In this document: in pieces, positions 35,969 through 46,260 of the stretch
Numbering within the stretch: the first letter of the stretch is position 1
Layout of the letters: each line of letters opens with the position of its first letter
From: Ceratothoa steindachneri
Lineage: Eukaryota; Arthropoda; Malacostraca; Isopoda; Cymothoidae
Assembly: GCA_963969495.1 (NCBI GenBank)
Contig: OZ018321.1
Coordinates: 139,152,685-139,216,684, forward strand
Direction of reading: 5' to 3'
Length of the DNA stretch: 64,000 nt
The notes under the pieces: generated by a model
Database searches by the model: none
Seen by the model: only the letters and a program-made list of their open reading frames with translations
What the model was told of the DNA's origin: nothing
Made by a program: the position numbers and the translations under genes

Positions 35969-36279
35969 CGTCACATTGACTTATGGAATTCACGACTTTT
36001 GGGAGGAGGCTGGCTTCCTCCACTTTTTTTTTACCCTTTGTTGTAGGTTAAATGTTCCTACGCCGGAGGTAGGCGGGCCTACCCCTGATGCCGGAGTGCG
36101 CTTTCTTGCCTTATTCTTTGTTATTTTTTAGCCTTTGTAATATTTAATGTTGTTAATTGTTATTTGGATATTGTTATTTGTTTTTTAATATGGCCTAGTA
36201 ATAGTCTGGTTAAAGTACGGTGACTTATACCCAAGTAGGCAGTCGCCAGATGGTCTCCTAAAAAAACAAAACAAATATC

Positions 36280-37104
36280 TGGTCCAGATGATGTCACGCA
36301 TGTCATTCCTCGACCACTAGGTGAGCAAGGCGTCTTTTCTATTAGATTTGTTCTACAGGATTGTTCAATCTGTCTAACCTTACGCGTGTGCAAGTTGATG
36401 AAAAAATAGGTAAATTTTAGACTAACATTTTCCCTCGACAGCGGCGGCGACCCTTTTTCTGCAAATTACGGCTTCCGCAAGTTCCACTCTACGTCGGATG
36501 TTCTACTGCGATTTGAAAATGCTGTTCGTCTGGGAGGCCCTCCTTTGTAGGCTGCATTAACCCACGATGTTTTCGTTACCGCATAGCGATACGGTATCCC
36601 GGAGACTCTCCACACCATGGGCATGAGGAGACGCCTCCCAATTTTGAGTGCTGAATGGGTACGAAATGGTCGATTCTGTGTATTGGTAAGGGAACCATAT
36701 CCGGCCACATAAGGAAGGAAGAGAGCGTCACGCAGGGCAATGCCCTAAGACTCAACGGTATCACATCTGTGCTGCTGAAGATGTTCTCAATTCCCTTTTC
36801 GTCTACGACCTTTCGATCTCTTTGGGTGTGGCCCAGATGACAACTCTAGAGCGTCGACTCAAACAGGTATTGAACCGCATCTTTCTTTATTCCAAAGCGC
36901 TGAGGTTTTGCTTGTTATTGCCAAAGACTAAGGTCTTGCTGAAGATGTTCTCAATTCCCTTTTCGTCTACGACCTTTCGATCTCTTTGGGTGTGGCCCAG
37001 ATGACAACTCTAGAGCGTCGACTCAAACAGGTATTGAACCGCATCTTTCTCTATTCCAAAGCGCTGAGGTTTTGCTTGTTATTGCCAAAGACTAAGGTCT
37101 TGCA
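36280..37104 (+). mobile_element. Truncated family A copy, RT part, left of solo LTR
   Basis: It starts in the RT ('ggtccagatgatgtcacgcatg', parallel to 3900-3925) directly after the copy 2 tail. The YVDD-equivalent reads FVYD. It contains a 164-bp tandem duplication, and the solo LTR splits it at 37104. Confidence 0.75.
36773..37100 (+). repeat. 164-bp tandem duplication in RT region
   Basis: 36773-36936 and 36937-37100 differ at one visible position ('tttctttattcc' versus 'tttctctattcc'). Such identity inside an otherwise decayed element means a recent event or an assembly artefact. Confidence 0.9.
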
Positions 37105-38210
37105 TGTCAGAGATCAGAGAGAGAGAGAGGAAGATGCGCGTTGCCGCGCCTTCAATGAAGAGAGAAAGACAACAGACACCTGATGACCCAATTTGTCTGC
37201 GTTGATGGAAGTACGAAATCATGAGACACCGTGGTGACCTGAAAGGCCGCCATCGCCAAAAGTTGCGACAAGTTTGAGAGCTCAAAAGGTCCCATCTGGA
37301 GTCGGACAAAGTTTCGCCTCGCTGACTTAGGAACCTTCTCGCGATCGTGCTAAAAGGGCAAGACTACTCTCACCTGCCTGCCGATGCGTCAGGCCCTGGG
37401 ACCCTTCCTTTCGGATGCAGGGTGGAAAACCCCATTCGATACAACTATAAATCCTCCGGCGCCAGAGTGGAAGGCAGTATCCGCCGTCTGCCTGCACCGT
37501 CAGTATCTCCTGCCCCCTTCCCGTCAGTACCCGCTATTCGCGTACCGTTGGATTTTTCACAATTCTCACAAAACCCTTCAAGCTTCGGGTATTCTCGATT
37601 AATTCACGCTAGTCTACCTCGTACCCGTTCTACCCGCTCGAACGGAACGCGCCCAGTCTCGATTCGTCTCTAATTCTAAAGCAAGATCTAAGTTCATCCC
37701 GTTATAGCTATTGTCAAGAGACTATTATTTGAACTTTGTGCCAAGGCAAGAATACTCCCTCGGGCCAAATCTCCGAGGTAACAGCAACTGCCCTCTCTAC
37801 TACTACCCCTCCCCCCCTCTCGCAGTGTAAGCCCTTATCGTCGGCTTTGTATACGCTCAGTCATTCGAGCGTCCATTGGTCAATATTGTTCGTTTTTTGT
37901 ATGGCGACCGTCACTGCGTAAAGTCTTCCCTCTCCTCCTTTAGCCGCTGAGACTTGTGTACGTCTAATGTATATATAGCTTGTTTTAAAACTCCTTCAAA
38001 TCTTGTAAAAGAATTTTAATTTGCGTATTAGTAAAGTTTTTTTTGTACCAGTTTTTCTATTGCCCATGAACCTCCAAGATAGTCGACTATTTTGCCAACC
38101 TACATTTAGTTAATTCGCACTCTACCTGTATTATAAATCTCCCACGCACATAGACGTTCGACCTCGGCTGAGAAACGCAGAAAGGGCTAACTTGGCCCTA
38201 TTCTACGACA
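37105..38210 (+). mobile_element. Solo LTR with TTGCA target duplication
   Basis: Begins TGTCAG and ends ...ATTCTACGACA, with TTGCA at 37100-37104 and 38211-38215. It cleanly interrupts the family A RT: the matching sequence before it (through 'aaggtcttgca') continues after it at 38211. A TATAAAT is at 37446. The last 11 nt match the insert ending at 29582. No gag or pol is present, which is what LTR-LTR recombination leaves. Confidence 0.82.
37446..37452 (+). promoter_or_regulatory. TATA-box-like sequence in solo LTR
   Basis: TATAAAT about 340 bp into the LTR. Confidence 0.4.
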
Positions 38211-39400
38211 TTGCATTTATGTCGCGATAAACGGTTCCACCCAGACTCAGACTTGTGTCTAAACGGCATTCGCATGGAAGTGGTGGACTCGTTTTGTTTC
38301 CTTGATTATTTTTTTGTGACCGACGCATCACCTGGTAGGCTCAGATTCGCATCCTTTGCGCTCTCTTGTACACTCGCCATGGAAATTCTTTTTTCGGTGA
38401 TGTTGAGCATTTGGGTTCCTGATAGGGCTACCGCACTTTTGTTTTATTATTCCTTTGTTCGCTCAAAGATTGACTATGGATGCGAATTATGCGCATCCTT
38501 ATACAAATATGAATTGCGGAAGGTGGACGTGATCTAACACACCCGATGCCTTCCGTACGCCCCCTATTGAGAACCTTCATTTCGATGCTGCTGAGATGCC
38601 ACTTGCTTTGTGCCGTACACACAGGACATTATGCGCTTGTACGCTTGGGCCCACATCTCCCTAAATTGTAAACAACCCTCATTGCATCAGCGGCAGATCT
38701 CGATGGTGCATATACGGCCCAGAGACACCAGTCATACTCCAATCCTTTTGGGTTTAGGATAGCGACCAGACCAGTGTTCGCTCCTTGGCAAAAAAGATGG
38801 GAGACGGCGGAAGAAACTTAAAGTTGCTTGCCATTGCGTCGCGGCTGTTTCCCTGGACGTACCCCCACCCCCCAAACCACGGCGGCTTCAGACCTCTCTG
38901 TGGTCTTCGAATTATGCATACTCGCGGGACTAATGGCCATTTGATGGAGCGTTTTCCTGCGCCTTAGTGCGATGGCTGCGTTGTCCCTCAGACTTATCGG
39001 CATATTCTTGTTGAATGCCCCAAACTGGGAAACCTCAACACACCTTACTTGTCCCAGTACCGGGACGAGCGTGGTCGCGTTACCTTGTGCCCTTGAATGG
39101 TTCGTGGAAACATTCTTGTGAACTCTTTGGAGTAATCTGGCTTTCTCCGTCTCATTTGATTATCGTTGGTATTGGTCGCATTCTCTAGTGGCGAGGGAGA
39201 CAGGCATACCTCCTACACCGGAGCATGCCGTTTTCTCCTTTCAGCTTTTTTGTTTTATTATTATTTTTGTTTTGCTGTTGTCGTTTGCTTTTGAATTTCA
39301 TCGCCTTAATTCGCTTAAATATAGGGTGTATTTTTTTGTCGTCCTTGCCATTGTTAGTGGTCGCCATTGGAGACCTCTCCTTGAATAATAATAAAAAAGT
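38211..39400 (+). mobile_element. Truncated family A copy, right of solo LTR
   Basis: Continues the RT C-terminal region (FLDYFFVTDASPGRLRF, parallel to LLGLVFDRRLTWEAH in copy 1), then a block matching 34690-34990. An internal deletion follows, then the finger (CDGC...H...C near 38965-39020). The 3' UTR ends with a worn signature and 'aataataataaaaaag' near 39395. Confidence 0.7.
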
Positions 39401-39768
39401 TAATTTGCTACTCATTTTCTTATGTCTGTCCTTGGCCGCGCTCTCTCCCGCGATGTTAATTGAGAAGTTCGCATTTCCTTGTTATTTGTGGCTGTAGCTT
39501 GGAATAGTAATTGTCGTATGTGCAGGTCTCGTACATTAGGGTTATTTTAGTTTTGAGTTACGGTGTCATTTGTTCTTCCATTAGTTGTACTTGCCATTTT
39601 AGCTGTTGTTTCTGTTGCCACCGTGCCGCTTTTCATCTGGAGACCTGTTTTCCTTGCAGGGGGGGGGGAGGGGTCTTCCCGTTCCTGATCGCTCCTAGTA
39701 GTTTCCTTTCTCAGCATTTCGGGGTTTATACCTTCCACGCACATACACACACACAAACACACACTCTG
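39400..39768. other. Anonymous sequence with short AC tract
   Basis: T-rich, then G-rich near 39655-39672, with an interrupted AC repeat at about 39743-39763. No gene seen. Confidence 0.4.
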
Positions 39769-40981
39769 ACCCATGCCTCGAGGAAGAGCTTACTTCTCCA
39801 ACCCATACCCGCAGGGGGAGGGGGGGGTACCTTGTGTAGCCTGCCACACTCGGTACCCGGAGGAGCCGTACACCTCCCCGGCCCGAGTGCACACTTGGGA
39901 AGCCCCACCACTGGGTTGACTTGAACTCTCTGATGGGGCCTGGGAAAGTTGTGGGTGCGCTTTCCCCTCGTTTTCCCTCAGCGCTTTCCCCTCGTTTCCC
40001 CTCAGCGCTACTTAATCTTTATTTAGTATTAAATCTATAATTATTATTTATCATTATTACCGCTATTCTCTCAAACTTTTGTCTACCTGCACTTGGTACA
40101 AGGACGAAGCGTTCTCACCTGAACGGAGTTCAGTTCTGTAGCCATAGTGCCTTGTGTAGTGCATGCCATCCTGAGATCATCTAGCCTAGGGTATTATAAT
40201 AATAAGTGATCACCAACCTTACTCGTTAGTAGACTCGTCTATCTCTACTTCTCTTTATTACATACCCTCCTACCCCTTTCTAAACCTGGTCTTCTATCGA
40301 CAGAGATTATAGTTGCCCGGCACTCTTTCGTTCTCCTATTGGTTCTTAATTCAGTAGCAGTGTATACCGGTAGGTCACTCTACCTGCTGCGAGGGCAGAT
40401 AGCTCGCCCGATAAGGCATGTATTAGGCACAGGGTGTGTTGGGTCGTCGACTCTGCTCACCTTCTTCTTACACATATAAGGTGACTACGTCGGCACCATC
40501 CTTATGGTCAAAGCTTGAGGACAATTTGGACTGAATTGTGCGTGTCATTGCAACGCGACTGTTCTCATGGACCTACCCCTCAATGCCAGGACGGCTTCAG
40601 GATGTTTTCTGTCGTCTCCGAATTGGAGACACTCACGGGACGCACCGCCATTTGGTGGACCACTCGCCTGCGCCTTATTGTGAGGACTGCGTTGTCTCCC
40701 AGACTGTTCGGCACTTTCTTGTTGAATGTCCCAGTCTGGGTGACTTCGCGCACGCCACCTATCCCGATATGGGTTGCACACAGACTTTCATACTATATGA
40801 GTTTTTGGAGGAGGCTGACCTCCATTTTATGACTCTATGGTGTTAGGCGCATATTCTGCGCCGCTGGGAGGTGGGCCTGTCCCAGACGCTCAAATGTTTT
40901 TCCTTATGCATTTTTTTAGGGGGGGGGGGAGGTGCGTGTTAAAAATTCTCCAACCCATGCTTTGAGGAAGAGCTTGGTTCT
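39769..40981 (+). mobile_element. Family A-related short copy between long near-identical flanks
   Basis: The 29 nt at 39769-39797 and 40953-40981 match at 25 positions and flank a deletion derivative. It has a 5' module (39840-40500, matching 18780-19265) joined near 40530 to the pre-finger and finger region (YCEDC...H...C near 40675-40730) and a truncated 3' UTR. ORF1, endonuclease, RT and RNase H are gone. Confidence 0.65.
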
Positions 40982-40984
40982 ACG

Positions 40985-41228
40985 TGGTTTCCGCTTCAAA
41001 TCCAAGCCTCTATCTCATGAAAATCTTTATAATAAAAAAGTGAAAATGAACCGGTGATGTTGGGGAAGTTGAAATGTGCGTAAGCTCTATCTATAGGTTA
41101 GATAGCCAAAGGAGGATTTGAGAAGGCTTGTAGAGCGGAGAGGTTGCGCAACTCTCCTGAACTTACCATTGCTTCAAAGCTGAGGCAAGTTTTTATTCAG
41201 GGGGATCTAATTCATGTTGCGGATATTT
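40985..41228. other. No recognisable feature
   Basis: Short AT-rich spacer before the minisatellite. Confidence 0.4.
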
Positions 41229-41641
41229 AATCTTCATCTAACGACGAATCTTCATCTAACGACGAATTTTCATCCAATGACGAATTTTCATCCAATGACG
41301 AATCTTCACCCAATGACGAATCTTCACCTAATTACGAATCTTCACCTAATTACGAATCTTCACCCAATGACGAATCTTCACCCAATGATGAATCTTCACC
41401 CAATGACGAATCTTCATCAATGACGAATCTTCATACAAGAAAGAATGTTCATCCAATGACGAATCTTCACTCAATGAAGAATTTTCATCAATGACGAATC
41501 TTCATACAAGAACGAATGTTCATCCAATGTCGAATCTTCTGCCAAGAAGGAATCTTCATCCAAGAAGGAATCTTATTCCAATGACGAATCTTCATCCAAA
41601 CACGAATCTTCATCCAAGGAAGCATCTTCCTCCAACGACGA
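41229..41641 (+). repeat. 18-bp minisatellite, ~23 units
   Basis: The unit is close to AATCTTCACCCAATGACG. Because 18 is a multiple of three, every frame gives a six-residue repeat. The plus frame from 41214 reads NLHPMT repeats, and the other plus frame would read DESSPN repeats but has a stop directly before it. There is no evidence that it is translated. Confidence 0.9.
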
Positions 41642-41920
41642 AATGGGGCAACAATCGGGTATCCGATAAATGAGTGAATTTCCTTCCTTGAATCTTCATC
41701 ATCAGTTAATACGCCAATGAAGGATGATGTCTATTTTCTGCCTCAATACCCTCCCCCCCCACCCCGTGTGGGTATCCTGCTTTTTATTTATTTATAAAAG
41801 CCGAGCACAGCATTCGCCCAAAAGGGGCTGACTCTGCTCCGATAAGCTCGTCGAACGCACATCTTGGAGTGAGTTGGGATCCTTTGATGTTTGGCACAGC
41901 TACAACACAGTTCGGCGAAT

Positions 41921-41974
<54 letters not shown>

Positions 41975-42616
41975 GAAGGGGATGTGGTGATTGTTCAAGA
42001 AATGGTACTTTTCACAGTGAATAGCAATGCTGCAACTAATATTTGAGGGAATGAGTGCTCTCCTTTTTTACTTCTTTTTATATTTTTGTGCTCCATTTTG
42101 TTTTAAATATTTGTCAATATTCATAATTCCTTTTCCTTTTTCATATTTCTATTAAGCATGTTTTACATTCTTTCTCTGCATTTCACCTTTATTCTAATCG
42201 TTTTCTTCATTCTTTTCACTATTTTATTCTTTTTCATTTTTTAATTTTTTTCTTTATAATTTCCATGCTTTAGCCAGACTTTCCTATTAATTTTTATATA
42301 TTTCTCCGTTTCCATACTTTTGTGTCCTCATTATTTATTTTTTTAACTTTAGATAATTCTCATTACATAGTTTTATGTTTTCCCGAATTACTTTGTACTT
42401 ATTTTATCTGAAGGTTGCTATTTTTCGCATCTCCGTCTGAGATTTGTAATCTTTCACACCATTGCGTTAATGACGCGAGGGAACCGGCTTTATCGCCCCA
42501 ACAGCCCCGTTCACTAATAGGTTTTCTCTATTAAAATTCCGAACTAATCGGCTATTTTGAGCTGGGGAAACCGATGGTGCTACCCCTCCTCCCTACCTAT
42601 ATACATGTGTGGTATG

Positions 42617-42617
<1 letters not shown>
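41642..42617. other. Anonymous AT-rich sequence with TG/AG microsatellite
   Basis: A (TG)9 then (AG)n tract lies at 41921-41975. The rest is T-rich, with no gene. Confidence 0.5.

Positions 42618-42693
<76 letters not shown>
42618..42693 (+). repeat. (AT)n microsatellite
   Basis: Uninterrupted TA dinucleotides over 76 bp. Confidence 0.95.
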
Positions 42694-42696
<3 letters not shown>

Positions 42697-43116
42697 TCGT
42701 TAAAGACCAGGTTGTATTTTGATTTTACCAATTATATTTTGAAACGTTCTAACTGGCCAATGCCGTTTTTTGTATCTGGTTGGAGATTAAAGATCAGTTG
42801 AGGAAGATCCATTTTATTTTTTACAACTAATTTGAGTTTTAGGACGTGAGCATTCGCCGTTCTTAAGGCACCTTCAGACGGAAGTCTTCGTTATTATTGA
42901 TGTTGCTTTGATTTTGTGTTTCCCTTGTTTTTGCCTCCTTTACCTGTGAGGTAGCTCATTGTTGGTCGTGAGCAGCGAAGAATGAAATTGATTTCATTCA
43001 TTTTTTATTTTGTGTATAGAAAGGGATCACTGTGTAACACAGGTGAATAGGCATTCGAAGAGGAAAAGTTGCGGAAATAAATTAAGAAGCGATATGAGGA
43101 GTTGATAGGTCGGTGG
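42694..43116. other. Probable 3' UTR of the minus-strand non-LTR element
   Basis: Lies downstream of the minus-strand coding remnant that ends at 43117. No separate feature is seen. Confidence 0.35.
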
Positions 43117-44400
43117 CTAGAGACCGATGCGTGGTGTAGTTAGGTTGGACTCGGTGTGATCGTGACATGATGCCTTTAGTTTATGCGAAGAACGGTATGG
43201 GTTGCAGGTGGTCATGGGCCGCACGGGGTATCGCGGTGCCATCGCATACGTTCTTACATGTAGTGTGTTGTATGATGAGTCTCTGGCGAGTTTCCCGAGT
43301 TGTTTTGTAAGTCTGGTGTGAGCGTATGTATTGAGGGGTGCTAATTTGTTGTTGTCGTGTAGTATGGCCATTCTCGTGTACAGGGGAGAGCCGCAAGCGC
43401 GCTTCAGAGCGGAGTTCTCAATGCGCTGAGCCTTCTGCTGCCAGGTGACACTCGCGGCTACGAGTGACAGTGGGGCGTACGTGAGAATAGGTCACACGAG
43501 TGTTTTATATAGGTGTAACTGTAGTTTTTTGCCCGCAGGTAAGAACCTGCACAGCGATGTATTTGTATGTGAGGCTCTTGCTTGTGTTATGTTCTGATGT
43601 ATATTGAACCTGAGGGTCTTGTCAAAAGATACCCCGAGGATTTTTGTATGTTGTGTATATTCGAGCCTTGTTTGGTTTAGTTGGTTTCTGTCTGGTGTGT
43701 GTAAGAAGATTTGTAGGTTGTGCATGAAGTGGTCTCTTGCGCCGTAGTGTGTCATCTATGTCTTCTGCGGGTTCGTGTCAATCAGCCATTCATCCTCGTA
43801 ATTAGTCTTTGCGTCTAGTATTCTTTGTGCGTGGAGCGCGATTTCTTCTGGTCCGCGTCACTGACGAGAATGGTCTTGTCATCGGCGTAGGACAATGTGT
43901 ATATGTGTAGCAGTTTTGGGGTGAGCGTGGGGTATCGTTTGTGTACATGATGTATAGTGTGGGTGTCAGTACGCTCCCTTGGGGAACGCCTGAGCGTGGT
44001 GTGAAGGGTTGTGAGAGGGTGTTGTTGTATTTTTTTGTGGCATCTTCGTTCAGTGAGGTAGTGCGAGAGGAGCCTTCTGGTGCAGAGAGGTAACTCCGTA
44101 TTGTTGGCTAGTTTCCAACGGAGTCCCTCGTGCCACACTTTATCGAAGGCCTTCTCCACGTCCTTCCTGATGGAGAGTGTCTTTTGATCTATCTGATGTT
44201 TTTTTTTGTATTCTGTCATGAACGATGGTTACGGCCGCCTGAGTAGACCGGCCCCTCCTGAATCCATATTGGTGGGGGAAGAACCAGGCCCTCTCTTCCA
44301 GGCATTCCTGTAGGCGGCAGTTGATCATGCGTTAGAGTATTTTGCCTAGGTGCTCTAATAGAGCAATATGCATGTAATTGTTTGGTTGTTTGGGGTTTTT
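43117..44400 (-). pseudogene. RT of element N2, frameshifted
   Basis: On the minus strand the order is FPHQYGFRRGRSTQAAV (about 44290-44240), DVEKAFDKVWHEGL (about 44160-44120), a broken GxPxGS...SPxLY region near 43980-43930, and YADD at 43889-43878. A thumb/C-terminal part runs in frames 43492-43755 and 43117-43371. Key Asp residues are kept, but frameshifts separate the blocks, so it is inactive. Confidence 0.78.
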
Positions 44401-45350
44401 GTTCGGTTTGTGTAGGAGTATGTTATGAGAAACTTTAAATATTTTAGGGAAGTGTCCTGAGTCTAGTGAGGCGTTAAATACGTGTGTAAGTGTGGGGTAT
44501 ATGTTTGCGGGAAGGTTGTGTATTAGTGTGGCTGGTAGCCCGGGGCGCGTTTTGGTGTTGTTTTAATGTAGTGTTTTGTTTCCTCGACGGTGATGGGAGT
44601 GGTCAATGTGGATGTATAGTTGATCAGCTCCATTCGTATCAGGGGGGCGGGCCTTACCTCGTGAGCGTGGGCCCGAGACCACTCCTAGACTTCCTGGAAG
44701 TGCTCCCACGCTTGTGGTTTAGGTGGCTTATGTGTATGTACTGTGTCCCAATGGGACTTAAATGCGTCGAGGATGAGGTTAGTGTCTGTTAGTGTTCGGT
44801 TGTTTACTTGGAGGGTGATGGGTTTTGGTGAGTCGGTGCCAATCATCCTTTTTACTTGCTGCCATAAGAAGGAGGGGTTAGCGCAACGGGGGTCGTCCGC
44901 ATCGCGGACGACCCCTCACCACTGCTGGTTCCTGTCTAGCCGCACGTACTGTAGGATCCGGGCACGTAAGTGATTAATGTTGTGTTGTTTTGGGCCTCTA
45001 GAGTAGTGATTGTTGTACTGTGTGATCAGTCTTTAAGTGTGTATGGAAAATATGAAATGTTTTATTCATGTATAGGTTTTTTTCTGGTGTCTGTAGATTG
45101 CGTGCTGTGGTTATAGTGTTTATTATTGAGCACCAGTGGTCATCTAAAATCTGGATCGGTGTGCTCCAGGTCGAGATTTTGTGGCGTGTTGTCTGTTATG
45201 ACTCTTGAATCCTTCCTAGTTTGTGTTATTGTAGTTGAAGAGAGGTGGTGTAGGTGTGAGTATGGGAGATGTGGATATGATAAGGCATATCGGTATGTGG
45301 TCAGAGAGTACGTTGGGACCCGGTGATATGTGCGTGTAGAAGCTAGTAAA
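43117..45350 (-). mobile_element. Non-LTR retrotransposon N2 (Jockey/CR1-like), 5'-truncated, minus strand
   Basis: Read on the minus strand, endonuclease C-terminal traces including an SDH-like motif lie near 45300-45250. Degraded linker sequence follows, then RT. No intact ORF remains. It is unrelated to family A at the sequence level and has no RNase H or finger domain. The group assignment rests on RT motif style only. Confidence 0.7.
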
Positions 45351-45910
45351 GGATATATCGACCGCCTCTAAGACAAGAAATCACCAATGAGGAAGTAGGA
45401 GAGGGATGGGCAAATTCACATTAAGATTTAGCTATAACAGGTAGCAAGGTCAAACCGAGAGGCATGAAAGAGTCAAGAACAGATCCAAAGGGTTAAAACA
45501 ATTAACGGATAAAGCGATAGTCTAAAGAAGGAGAGTAGGTGAGACACGAGAAGTAAATTGAAACGAAGTGGAGGGACAAGAATAGAGGAAGAGAAATAAA
45601 ATAATGTTAATACAAAATCAATGCAATAAATAAAATGATACATCGGGCTCCCATAAAAATGAAAATTGCCCCCCCCAAAATATTAGTAATACAAGTCAAA
45701 GGTAATTTCTTTAAGAAAGTTTTTTTTTTCATAACGACATCAATTTTAAAAAGGCCAGGGGAAATGTTAAAGTTATTAAATTAGCTTATACATGAACATT
45801 CAACAAGGTTACTTTTAATTGAGTCATTTGAGCGAAAAATAAATTATGCTGAATTCCAATTAATTAAGTGGTTATTTTCGGACATATGCACAAAAAAAAC
45901 GCACTATTAT
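45351..45910. other. No recognisable feature
   Basis: Purine-rich then AT-rich stretch with no supported gene. Confidence 0.4.
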
Positions 45911-46053
45911 TTACAGCCCTCCTAACAATTTTTCATGCTGATTAATACGGACAGATAATTGCTTTCCTGTCTGTCTAAAATATTGACTTGGACAAACAGT
46001 ACATTCGACCGAATAGACTCCCCCAATATTATTAAAATTATTGTGAACTAGAA
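45911..46053 (-). pseudogene. GIY-YIG-like endonuclease fragment of a Penelope-like element
   Basis: The minus strand reads GGVYSVECTVCPSQYFRQTG then KQLSVRINQHEKLL before a stop at 45913-45911. VY...C..C....Y..QTG..L..RI..H is the Penelope-type GIY-YIG pattern. The Gly usually found after Y-[IV] is Arg here. It lies directly next to the RT piece but out of frame. Confidence 0.65.
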
Positions 46054-46260
46054 TGTTTTTTATAGTGATACAAAAAGCTGTTGACAAGAGGAACCCAGTG
46101 AGGAACCCATAGCCATGCCTTCGTGTTGTAAATAGAGCTGGTTGTTAAAAATAAAAATGGAATCACCCACAGCTAGCTTTAAATGCTTAAGGAAAAGTTG
46201 TTTAGTTAAACCCAGTATTTCACCACGAAACTCGTTAGCTGGACAACTGTCCTCCAGAAT
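46035..46260 (-). pseudogene. Penelope-like RT fragment, inverted (motif B' region)
   Basis: The minus strand from 46260 reads ANEFRGEILGLTKQL, then FIFNNQLYLQHEGMAMGSSL, the conserved Y-x-Q-x2-G-x-AMGS core of Penelope-like RTs. A frameshift near 46081 is followed by NSFLYHYKK. In an intact element this segment directly precedes the FIDD motif, which here lies on the opposite strand. Confidence 0.78.

Larger units (their letters stand above)
32205..36275 (+). mobile_element. Family A copy 2, internally deleted
   Basis: Includes an extended 5' UTR (32205-32840), ORF1, the first part of the endonuclease, then a junction near 34645 that skips about 2.2 kb relative to copy 1. RNase H, the C-terminal finger and a 3' UTR with the two-hairpin signature near 36190-36262 follow. 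The tail is A7 then mixed A/C. It is followed at once by another truncated copy. Confidence 0.85.

Noticed and set aside
41229..41641. CRISPR-like regular repeats
   Set aside because: There are no unique spacers between repeats. The units are contiguous and degenerate, so this is a minisatellite in a eukaryotic genome.
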